Source of the DNA: Uranotaenia lowii
Taxonomy: Eukaryota > Arthropoda > Insecta > Diptera > Culicidae
Assembly: GCF_029784155.1 (NCBI RefSeq)
Contig: NC_073693.1
Span: 139,427,988 to 139,491,987, forward strand
DNA length: 64,000 bases
Direction of reading: 5' to 3'
A program made the translations under genes and the position numbers. Positions 55,762 through 64,000 of this stretch are shown here, piece after piece; position 1 is the stretch's first letter, and every line of letters begins with the position of its first letter. A model generated the notes under the pieces. That model did no database searches and was not told the DNA's origin. It was given only the letters and a program-made list of their open reading frames with translations.

Positions 55762-56355
55762 TACCTGAGACTTGAGACCTGACATTTGAGACATCAGTCC
55801 TGAAAACTGATACTTGAGACCCGAGACTTTCGACATGACACCTGAGACCTGAGACTTCAGACTTAAGACATGACACTTGAGACCTGAGACTTGAGATATG
55901 AGACATTAGACCTGAGACATGAGACATTAGACATGAGACCTAAAACATTAAACATGAGACCTGAGACATGAGACATTAGATCTGAGACATTAGACATGAG
56001 ACCTGAGACTTTAAACATGAGACTTGAGACCTGAGACATGAGACTTGAGACCTGAGACATGAGCCATTAGACCTGAGACATGAGCAATGGGACATTAGAC
56101 ATGCAACCTGAGACATTAGACATGAGACATAAGACATGAGACATTAGACCTGAGACATTAGACCTGAGACATTAGACATGAGACTTGAGACATTAGACAT
56201 GAGACATTAGACCTGAGACATTAGACCTGAGACAAGAGACATTAAAACTGAGACATGAGGCCTGAGACCAGGTCTCAAGTCTCAGGTCTAACGTCTAAGT
56301 CTAATGTCTCATATCTAATTTCTTAAGTCTCAGGTGTCAAGTCTCAAATCTCAGC
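55762..56355. repeat. GAGACNTKAGAC satellite with inverted end
   Basis: Degenerate units GAGACATTAGACCT/GAGACATGAGAC run from ~55762 to ~56276; then the same word appears in reverse (GTCTCAAGTCTCAGGTCTAA) to ~56355. The flip is at GAGACCAGGTCTC. The whole could fold into a hairpin. ORFs such as SQVSSLMSQVSS are artefacts. Confidence 0.85.
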
Positions 56356-56477
56356 CCAACTTCGAAAAGATTCAAAGTGTGTTCCTTTGAAAAGGACTAT
56401 TTTCTCTCAAAAACCGTGTTAATTCGTGAAATCCGTGTAAAAAAACCGTCGATTACTCAAAACTTAATAAATTAGAC

Positions 56478-57927
56478 AAATTGAGGCACTTAGGATCAGA
56501 GGGGTGCAAATGATTTTTTATCAAAACTGAGATTAACTGTTTTTTGGATAGTTAAAGTATAGATTAACATTCTGTAGAAGACACAGGTCAAAAGAAAAAT
56601 TATTTCGATATTTTTAAGCTATTTATAAAAAAACGTGTCAATGATAATCCTGTTTCGTTTGGTGACACCAAAGGATTATACTTTTAGGCTAATTTTATTA
56701 GAACGTATACATTTTTGTCAGTTGAAAACAACATCATCTAGCTCATACTAGGATTTTCTACTGGTTTTGACCAGGATAATCCAAAGTCCTCAGATAGAGA
56801 AGTGATGAAAATAGATTCAGGCGTAACTTCGTCGGCATGAAAATCTCATTGTTATGTATACAAAAAATTCTAAACTATTTTTTATGGCAAATTTAGCCAA
56901 TGCTAATAGGGATAAAAGGCAAACACAAAACGCACTTAACAATAATTTTTTGGCAAATGTATCTAAGAAAAATCTCTCGGATGAAAGCTCAGAGGATTCA
57001 GAGTTTTCGACAGGCTCTGATCATGATGTCACATACTATCCCACGAAACAAAATGAAACTTCGAAAAGTTCAGATGGGTCGTTCGACAGGTAGTTTATAA
57101 AAAAATACATTATGTCTTTTAAGGAATATTTACATAACTGTTTTGGAAAGAGGCCTGGTATAATTAGACCAAAAAAAGAAAAATTAAACATCCACGGTTC
57201 TTCTGGAGAATCAGAAGTTGCTGCTGCTGCAGTTGCTAGCGAGAATGAGTCCATTCCTGGAGAGTCAACTGGCCATTCATCAAGACCCCAAAAACGCCAA
57301 CGAAATCAGGCAGTCTGGAAACTCATCTTGCGAAAAAAGTTACGAAACCAAGGGGAAGCGTACGTTGGTTCTACCGGAAAAAGCGACCAGCTAAACAGTT
57401 GATTTCAATAAATGAACACATATGCAGGTATTCTTGTATATCCATTAAGGAAAAAGAGAGATTGAAAGTTTTCAACAAATTCTGGGAATTAGGATAGTGC
57501 AACTTGCAAACCTCGTTCATTATAAGTTGCATAGAAATTTGAAGCCCGAAAACGCAGAAAATTAAATGTGTGAACAAAAACAAAACACCTAGTATCGTAC
57601 TGAAAATAATACTCGTTACATACAGGTTCCAAAAGGATGCTATCATATTGTTTGGAGTCAGAGGGGTGCAAGTGTCATTCTTGGGATCAGAAGGGTGCAA
57701 GTGAAAAATATCAATAAAAGTGGTTCGCCGTTTTAACATAAATATCGCAAAAACTTTGGTTTTTCCTCAGAATCGTTCATTTTAGACCTCATGAGACACA
57801 CTCCATCGAAAATTTAGTAGAAAAATTGATTCGATAATTTTGATTTAGAAAAAAAAACTTTGAGACTTGTTTTCTCGAAATCATCATTTCGGCACTTGCA
57901 CCCCTCTGATCCTAAGCGCCTCAATTT
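56478..57927 (+). mobile_element. TIR DNA transposon of an uncharacterised family
   Basis: Ends AAATTGAGGCACTTAGGATC and (reversed) AAATTGAGGCGCTTAGGATC, both continuing AGAGGGGTGCAA, form ~32-bp inverted repeats. The subterminal word TCAGAGGGGTGCAAGTG recurs at ~57658 and, slightly changed, ~57688. The interior carries a broken N-terminal transposase-like frame. 1450 bp, so internally deleted. No clear target duplication. Confidence 0.7.
56881..57496 (+). pseudogene. Transposase-like N-terminal region, frameshifted
   Basis: An acidic low-complexity start (ANANRDKRQTQNALNNNFLA, LSDESSEDSEFSTGSDHDV) with a stop near 57093 is followed by KKEKLNIHGSSGESEVAAAA, then RQRNQAVWKLILRKKLRNQG EAYVGSTGKS. 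After a frameshift near 57385 comes AKQLISINEHICRYSCISIK then RLKVFNKFWELG. The order KRxxxxWKxxxRKxxRNxGxxYxxxxGK ... CxxxC ... RxxxFxxFWxLG is one I know from many unnamed arthropod and cnidarian transposase-like proteins. The catalytic part is missing. Confidence 0.5.
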
Positions 57928-60900
57928 TGATTTGCTAATACGCTGCGTAAAATCTGTTAAATTTCCAATTACCACTAATTTGATATACAGTTAAATCTTT
58001 CAAAAAGGGTTGTAAACTGTTGGACCCTGTTATGGAATTAAGGGTTCATTTCGATACCTAGACACGAGGGACATCATCGATACCTAGACACTTCAATGAC
58101 CAGTTGTGCTAGCGATTGCTATCGCTGATGATGAGAGATAGTCTATTCATATACTATTATGGATGTGAGAGCCAGAGGCATAGCCAACCACACCTGTCCT
58201 ATAATATTAAACTATGTCCAGAACGCCACAATTCTGTTAGATCCTTAAGCTCACCGTTACATGTTTCTAAAAACAAATAAATTTGAATTAACACCAGTTA
58301 TGTACATTGCAAATCTTCCTACGATTGACAAGATAGCTATAGGAACAAAACAAAAACACAAAACCAACAACACAACTCTGAGGTCAAGGAAGCCGTTTAC
58401 AAACCGTCGGAAACGTATATTGATTTGTTTTGTTCGAACACAAATCGTAGCATCCTCATTTTGATACGTACAAAGGTATCAGTTCTAAGCCGGCATGCAG
58501 GACGATAACCTCTCGATCGCAATCCCGTAATAGGAAATGTAGGAACCAATCAACGTTCATGGGGCCACCGTGTTGCACCAAACATCGGGCAGGCTAGAGC
58601 ACTATCGCAACCGACGGCGAGTCTTTACAGTACAGTTGGAAGAAGTGCATTTCCCAATAACGATGATGACCTCCACCGAGCGCAGCCAATCTCGATGGGT
58701 AACGAAACCGAATTAGGCTAACTCCTACATGAGTGCTGCGCATACACATGAACCGCCGATGATTACGTGCACATGCAACAACGGATTCAACGGTTTTCTC
58801 GACTTTCGCACGAACGTCGGTACTTACTTGTGGGCCACCATTGCGAGTAAGAAGAACAACAACAACAAACATCCAGCCCAAGTAGTTGAAATTATTATCT
58901 GTTATAATACATGCGGTCATGTGGAGCAGCCGACGGACGACGAGACATACGGCATCGATGGTCCGTCTATTTCCACGAACCCAGTCGTCGTCGACGTCGA
59001 CGGTCGCCATTACGGTGCGAAGTAAAATGGTCGCGGATACCTTCTTCATCCAAAATCCCCAACCAGAACCGACCCAAACCAAAGGACGGCGACACGCCGA
59101 AAGAGGTTGCTTTGCTTTGCTTGTACATGGCTCAATCTCCGTCCATTCTGCCTGCAGTTCAACCGACCGACCGAGATATGAGAAGGAGGAGAAAAAAAAA
59201 CATTGACGGTATCACAAAACCGTCGGTGGCGGATGGTGGCATTTCACGCACATCTCTATTCCTCGATTCGACAAAACATACACTCGTCTCGCACATAAAA
59301 GATGGCCCTGTACTGGTAACCGTGGCCGCCGTCTTTCGCGGATGTGGTCGTGAACCCGCGTTTTTCAATTCTTCTTTCCATCTTCTACTATTCACTGGTT
59401 TTATGTTTTGATATTTTCCCTAGGTTTCCTGCGTTTCTGGTTTCGTTTAGTTTGGTTCGGTTGGTTTTGGTATACGATTGCGTGTTTGTGATGGGTTTGC
59501 GAATTCAACCGTGGGTTTGTGCTATTTGCCATTTTTACCTTTCAGTCCCTCTTTTCATTATTATTATTAGGTATGTCGTCTCTACACGCTGAGGACACGG
59601 TGCTTCCTGCCTCTGGTGTAAGATTGAGCGATGGTGGTTAATGTTTTGGGAATTTAAATGCCCTGTAATAGAAGTTCTTTATATATTTTTATTAGGAAAT
59701 TATGTAGATTTCATATCCTATAAACTTTGACCTGTCTACTAGGTAATAATAACATTATCAGAAAAGCTTGGAGATCATTCATTTTTCTTAATAAGTTAAG
59801 ACTTGTCGGTTATTAATCCGCGCTAACAAAAGAAAACCGATCAGCAAAATTTAGGTCTTTATCCTATTTTCATAATCTTTTCAGGGTTTAACATGTTGAA
59901 TTCAATGATTTAGCAAGATTGAAATTAGTGTTCCGAAAATCACTCATTTTCACTGAATGTTTCTGATTGCACTTCGCACCTGAACGTACAGCGGTCGGGT
60001 TTCGTTATTGATTGCTACCGGACCTACCCGATCATCGATCGTTCAATTCATCGCTAAAATACAGATCACCTCGCACGATGCTTGCTGTCAAAACAGTGCA
60101 GCACCATCATCAAATTGGAATCTCACCAATGCGCAATGCATATGGCGAATCTTGTTGGTCTTCGATCAGGAGTGAATGGATCAGGAAGTGAGTGAGTGAT
60201 ACATGAAGCCGATCAATAGCGTATTTTATTTGATTTGATATATAGCAAATTAATAAATTTATTTGTTGTTATAACGTTTTTTAACATCAGTATGATCAAA
60301 ATCAAATTGTAGTTGTGTTTGTGAGGGAAAGATGTTCACTTTCGCCGTGTTTTTCAATTTTTACAAGTTCTCTCATTAAAACGTCGTCCGTCACGTTAAA
60401 ACTACTGAGAATTTATGGTGTCCCGCACAACTGTTTGATTTTTCTCGTCCTGCAAAAAATAATTTTGAATTTCATATGATTCAGGCAGATACTGAGTGAG
60501 CTACATTCAGAATGGATCAGTTTGTATCTCACTCATCTCCGATATGCGATGTTTGTTAAACCGATAATTCTGAATGATGCGACTCGGTTTGCATAGCTGA
60601 TAGGAGCGCTGATCGAGATTGCATACCAGCCAGACGAAGCAGTTGCGAGAGGCGCTATCCCATTATACAATCAGAATGTTTCCAACAGGAAACGCATCCT
60701 GAGTGTTTGTTTTGATTGATTTTCGGAACATTGATTGAAATACGGTATTTTTTCCGGGACGGGCGTCTACGGCTTATTCATCCCTTAAAAAATCCATCAT
60801 CACTCATGCCCTCACATCGCTACATGATGCTTTAGCGATTGGAACATCGTCGACCTTAGGCCGAAAGTGTCTCTCTTGATCTAATCTATATCAAGTCTGT

Positions 60901-61020
60901 TCAATGAAGTCTGGTCGAAATGGGTCGAAACAAGTAGAAATGGATTGACAGTTGATCTCCTGTCTCTTTCCAATTGATTTCGACCGATTTGTACCTGAAC
61001 TCAGAAGATGTCCAAATTTG
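57928..61020. other. 3-kb stretch without recognised gene
   Basis: 58500-59650 is GC-richer and has long overlapping ORFs on both strands (e.g. complement 58594-59082), but their translations are low-complexity or unlike any domain I know. The rest is AT-rich. Could be intronic; no splice-supported exon chain was found. Confidence 0.35.
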
Positions 61021-61212
61021 TGAATAAATTCCTAATTTGGCAAGCCATCTGCACGTGCGGGAAGCGGAGTGCACCTTTCGTGACCCAGGACACAATGAAA
61101 ACGGACAGGTGTACATGATAGAGTGCCTCCAGAAGCGGCTGCTTCCTCTCCTGAAGGCCCATAATGTCCTAACAATCTTCTGGCCGGATTGGGCCTCATG
61201 CCACTACTCCTA
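61021..61212 (+). pseudogene. Mariner-like transposase C-terminal fragment, part 1
   Basis: Translation VNKFLIWQAICTCGKRSAPF then, after a frameshift, IECLQKRLLPLLKAHNVLTI and FWPDWASCHYS, the central catalytic region of a mosquito mariner-like transposase (FWPDxASCHYS holds the second catalytic Asp). Interrupted by FB3 at 61213. It is the same type as the N-terminal fragment at 33748-34077. Confidence 0.65.
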
Positions 61213-62277
61213 CACGCAGAAAAAAGATTTTTTATTTCAAAGGAAAGTGCCGCAAAAACAAAGGATTTTTTCCTTTGATTTTGGGATAAATAAAAACTCC
61301 ATTAGTTCAAGGACATTTTCCTTTGTTTCAAAGAATTTTTCTTTTGAAAAATCTTTGAGTCAAAATCTTAATGCTTTGAAACAAAAAACAGTTTCATTTG
61401 ATGCAAAGTTGTTTTCGTTTGCTACAATGTAATTTAGATTTAGATTTAAAAGGATTGGTTCATTGAAATATTTTCCTTTTATTCCAATTGGAAAAATATT
61501 TTCTGTTGTTCAGAAGTTCCAATTAGGAATTTTGAACAATAAAAAGAAACAATTTACATCTTAAATTCATTTTTATTACAAACTTAACACGAATACTGGT
61601 TCACTATAATGGAATTAACCGGTCCTAAATTTTGGCCTGAGGGCATTCTTCTTGGACCGCTCAATAAACTTCCGGAAGCAACTCCGGTCATCCAACTGGT
61701 GATTGCCGCTGAAGATCGGCCCGAAGATAATCAGACCGCTGGATTTTGGGCGGAATCAGCCGTGGTCCTGTAACAATGCAAAAGTTTATATAAAATCTTA
61801 AATATTCACTTTTTGACTAATGGATTAACACGCACTTACCATGGTATGCATTCCTCATTCTGAATCCTCCTAAATAGCTATCTCTGATTCACTAGTTTTG
61901 ATTTTTAACACGACCGGCGAAACTTAATTCGAAATTCGGTACTTGCTCAATCCAAATTATCTTCTAAGTTTGAAGTTTTAACTTAAAGAAATTATTCCTT
62001 TCTGTTGAAAACATTTTTCTTTGGTTGAAAGAAAATTTACTTTGTTTTAAAAGACATATGCAATTGAAAAAATGTCTTTTGAATCAAAGAATTTGTTTAA
62101 AATCAAATTCCAAAATTATTCGGTTCAAAAAATTAATTCTTTCTTTCAAAAATTATTCATTTGAATCAGAACGAGAGTTCATTGATTCAAAGAAAACAGG
62201 AGTTTGATTAAAAAAACTGAGTGTTTTGAATCAAAGTCAGTTTTGTTTTGTTTCAAAATCCAAGTTTTCTCTGCGTG
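61213..62277. mobile_element. Foldback element FB3 with iteron arms
   Basis: Ends CACGCAGAAAAAAGA and (reversed) CACGCAGAGAAAACTTG are flanked by TA at 61211-61212 and 62278-62279. Arms (61225-61440 and 61985-62270) are rich in TTTCAAAG/TTTGAATCAAAG-type words; the core TTGAWTCAA also occurs in FB1. The ~550-bp spacer carries a two-exon gene-like unit on the minus strand. The terminus differs from FB1 by G/C at one base. Confidence 0.72.
61615..61900 (-). other. Two-exon gene-like unit in FB3 spacer
   Basis: On the minus strand a donor (CATG|GTAAGT, exon end 61840) and acceptor (TTACAG|GACC, exon start 61767) define a 72-bp intron. A frame in exon 2 reads SSGLIIFGPIFSGNHQLDDR then SCFRKFIERSKKNALRPKF and stops at 61615, with AATAAA at 61572-61577. 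An in-frame TGA lies near the start of exon 2 in this frame, so the true join is uncertain. Product unknown. Confidence 0.22.
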
Positions 62278-62279
62278 TA

Positions 62280-62351
62280 GGACGTGCTGAAGTGGTATGC
62301 GGACAATGAGGTCAATTTCGTGCCAAAAATGTTCAACCCTCAGACTTTCTA
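62280..62351 (+). pseudogene. Mariner-like transposase C-terminal fragment, part 2
   Basis: DVLKWYADNEVNFVPKMFNP then QTF and a stop; the family continues NPPNCPxxRPIExYW, which carries the third acidic residue and is lost here. Joined to part 1 by removing FB3 and one TA, it gives CHYS-(stop)-DVLKWYA, where the stop TAG stands in place of an expected AAG Lys. Confidence 0.65.
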
Positions 62352-62393
62352 GTCCTTCTTACAAACCGCATATCATAAATAATAGGTTTCTAT

Positions 62394-62652
62394 TACTTAC
62401 TTACTTAATGATCCCGCGCCGATCCTCCGGTGCATAGGGCCGTGGTAAAAGACCTCCACTGTTGACGATCCCTGTCAAGATTCTCCCAGTCAAGATTCTC
62501 CCAGTCCCAGTCAAAATTCAGTCAAGGCTAGGCTTCGCCGCCACGAGTTTCTGGGTATGCCGGTTCTTCGATGACCTTCTGGATTCCAATCCAGCGCCTC
62601 TCTGCAAATCTCGTTTTCATCTTCGCAGCGTGTGCCCAATCCATCTCCACTT
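62394..62652 (-). pseudogene. RTE-like element B, ORF C-terminus and (TAAG)n tail
   Basis: Minus-strand translation RKWRWIGHTLRR, ALDWNPEGHRRTGIPRNSWR and, after stops, FYHGPMHRRIGAGSLSK, the C-terminal end of a mosquito endonuclease-reverse transcriptase element (family form: WRSFTTALCTGGSAGSLSK). A (TTAC)n run at 62394-62410 is its (TAAG)n 3' tail. A duplicated TTGACTGGGA unit near 62475-62510 is a local expansion. Confidence 0.75.
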
Positions 62653-62657
62653 ACGTT

Positions 62658-63620
62658 TGTAACGTTTTATGTTGCAAAAAAGCATGTTTCAAACTTATGG
62701 GCCGAAAGGTCCGAAAAAAATGAAGGCTTAAGCGCCAAATTTACCGAGAAATTTGCCAACATTTCCGTTTGTTTGCCCGGCGGCTAGCGGGAAGTCGTGG
62801 TCCGTAGCTAGTTATGAGGACACCATTTCGATCCAAAGCTCAACAACTTTTAGTAGTAACATTATATTATTAATTCACAATTATACAATTAAGATTTGGC
62901 CAATTATAAAAAAAAACACTACTTCGTGAGCGCTCACGGTTCCAACTTCCGGACCGGCAGGAGCGGCTTCCGTTGGTTGAACCGGATCGATGAGAAGTAC
63001 TTCCAAAAGCATTCCATAAAAAAAAGGCCGCTGGGATCCTGTGGAATCCCACGGCTTAGTGAGAAGCGCACCAAACAGCATAATGATTTTCAACTTACGC
63101 GGCCTTTTTCCGTCTCGAAGCTCGGCTGGCAAGAGCGATCGAATATGATTTTAATACTCTTTCCGTTATCTTGTGGTGGCAATGAAAATTGCCTTTTCCG
63201 CGTGAAGCGGTCAAAATTATTAAGGGTGGAACGGCCTCGACACCCCGATCGCTCCCGCACTCTTCGTCCCGTGACTCGCGCTGCTCCCTTAGCCTTCGGT
63301 GGCTGATCGGCACCCAACATCCGCAACGAATCACCAAGCCAGGAACACACGCCCAACAAAACATGACGAACGAAAACTCACTTGGTCGCACTGTCGACCG
63401 CACGGGAGAAGGCCCAGAGACTGAATGATCCCCGCGCGCATTGGCTGCTGCCCTTTTATCACTTCTTTACTTGGGCAGTTTTCGGCAGACGCTCGATCAC
63501 TTCAACGGTCGACGATCGGGTTTTTTCAGGTTCCTCGGGTTTCTCCACTCGTTCGTTAGAGCTTTGGCAAGTGTTTTTTCTTGGACTCTAGATCAGTGGT
63601 GCCCAAATCAAAATGCTACA
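62658..63620. mobile_element. 0.96-kb insertion in RTE-like element B
   Basis: Ends TGTAACGTTTTATGTTGC and (reversed) TGTAGCATTTTGATTTGG are weak inverted repeats with TG...CA borders. (A)CGTT is repeated on both sides (62653-62657; 63620-63624). Removal restores the host frame EIRER|KWRWIGH. TG...CA with a 4-5 bp duplication fits a solo LTR, but a TIR element is also possible. Minus-strand ORFs inside (62870-63400) are Arg-rich and unrecognised; a donor-like GT lies near 63095. Confidence 0.5.
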
Positions 63621-64000
63621 CGTTCCCGAATCTCGATTTCTAGCGCCCTTTGATGGCACCGGCGATGTAGTTCCTCATTCGAGATCCAGTTGCAAGGCCA
63701 CCAAGCGCGGATGATGTTCCGCAGGCAGCGGTTTACAAATACTTGCAGTTTTTGCGCCGTAAACGCATATACACCAAGTTTCGCACCCGTACAGCAATAC
63801 GGATTTGACGTTTGAGTTGAAGATTTGGATTTTTGTTCGTAGAGAGATCTGGCGTGAGCGCCAGAGATCTGGCGTGAACGCCAGATGTTTCGGAGACTCG
63901 CAAACGCAAATCGGGCCTTTCTGATCCGGGTTTCGATGTCTTTCCTGCCACCATCAGGCGTTATCTGGCTACCAAGATACTGGAAGCACTCCACTTTCTC
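63621..64000 (-). pseudogene. RTE-like element B, reverse transcriptase thumb region
   Basis: Minus-strand frame reads MECFQYLGSQITPDGGRKDI then ETRIRKARFAFASLRNIWRS, CCTGAKLGVYAFTAQKLQVF and VNRCLRNIIRAWWPCNWISN, ending LEIEIRER at the insertion. It is the region after the FADD palm in this family. It extends past the window end. Part of the thumb is altered by a tandem duplication at 63845-63884. Confidence 0.78.
63845..63884. repeat. Tandem 20-bp hairpin duplication
   Basis: AGATCTGGCGTGAGCGCCAG is followed at once by AGATCTGGCGTGAACGCCAG. Each unit contains the inverted repeat CTGGCG...CGCCAG. It lies inside the RTE-like B frame and adds residues relative to the family pattern RSRQIS-(T)R. 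Confidence 0.85.

Noticed and set aside
55691..56060. Coiled-coil-like ORFs with SQVSSLMSQVSGL repeats
   Set aside because: Artefact of the minus strand of the GAGAC satellite.
58594..59206. Overlapping long ORFs on both strands in a GC-richer patch
   Set aside because: Translations are low-complexity (His/Arg/Val-rich) and unlike known proteins; ORFs on both strands and in several frames are typical of local GC enrichment. No splice chain found.

Overview
The window looks like a piece of a mosquito (culicine-type dipteran) chromosome. It is AT-rich, its few host genes are insect-like with short introns, and most of it is layered transposable elements of kinds common in Aedes/Culex: RTE (JAM1-like), LOA (Lian-like) and I/Loner-like non-LTR elements, Ty3/gypsy remnants, Tc1/mariner copies, hAT elements and MITEs, and foldback elements. 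The species assignment is inference from family recognition; no search was run. Several real genes were rebuilt by hand from splice sites.

Host genes. (1) 256-1522 (+): a five-exon DnaJ protein of the DNAJB13 type, whose J domain has lost the HPD motif. (2) 1612-2128 (-): a two-exon OARD1/TARG1-like ADP-ribose hydrolase, tail-to-tail with gene 1 and 89 bp away. (3) 42786-44488 (+): a three-exon malate/L-lactate dehydrogenase of the Ldh2/YjmC family. (4) 28839-29098 (-): a RAD23-like XPC-binding exon, probably a fragment. (5) Near 51480-51750 (+): a possible untranslated first exon of a gene extending beyond the window.

Mobile layout. 2329-9990 is a full-length I/Loner-like retrotransposon with two intact ORFs and a 10-bp target duplication; a 2.25-kb hAT element sits in its 3' UTR. 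10.4-14.9 kb holds a LOA ORF1 fragment cut by a foldback element (FB1), then smaller elements. 15.0-25.3 kb is one broken LOA-type element on the minus strand, split by a Tc1 element, about 2.8 kb of other repeats, an RTE copy and a 9-bp-TSD MITE. 30.7-41.3 kb holds further Tc1/mariner, non-LTR and gypsy remains plus a second RTE copy. 45.1-50.2 kb holds a TTTGGCATAA foldback (FB2), hAT MITEs and a 2.5-kb inverted-repeat element. 52-58 kb holds hAT elements, a CAC-type MITE with a tRNA-like core, a GAGAC satellite and an element with an uncharacterised transposase N-terminus. 61-64 kb holds a mariner remnant cut by foldback FB3 and an RTE-like element cut by a 0.96-kb insertion.

The most interesting pattern is a set of four elements that begin CAC, end GTG and are flanked by 2-bp duplications (10779-12325, 12551-13464, 52145-52708, 61213-62277). 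Two of them (FB1, FB3) share the terminus CACG(G/C)AGAAAAAAG, have arms of degenerate palindromic iterons (core TTGAWTCAA), and carry a small two-exon gene-like unit with a 72-73 bp intron and a poly(A) signal.
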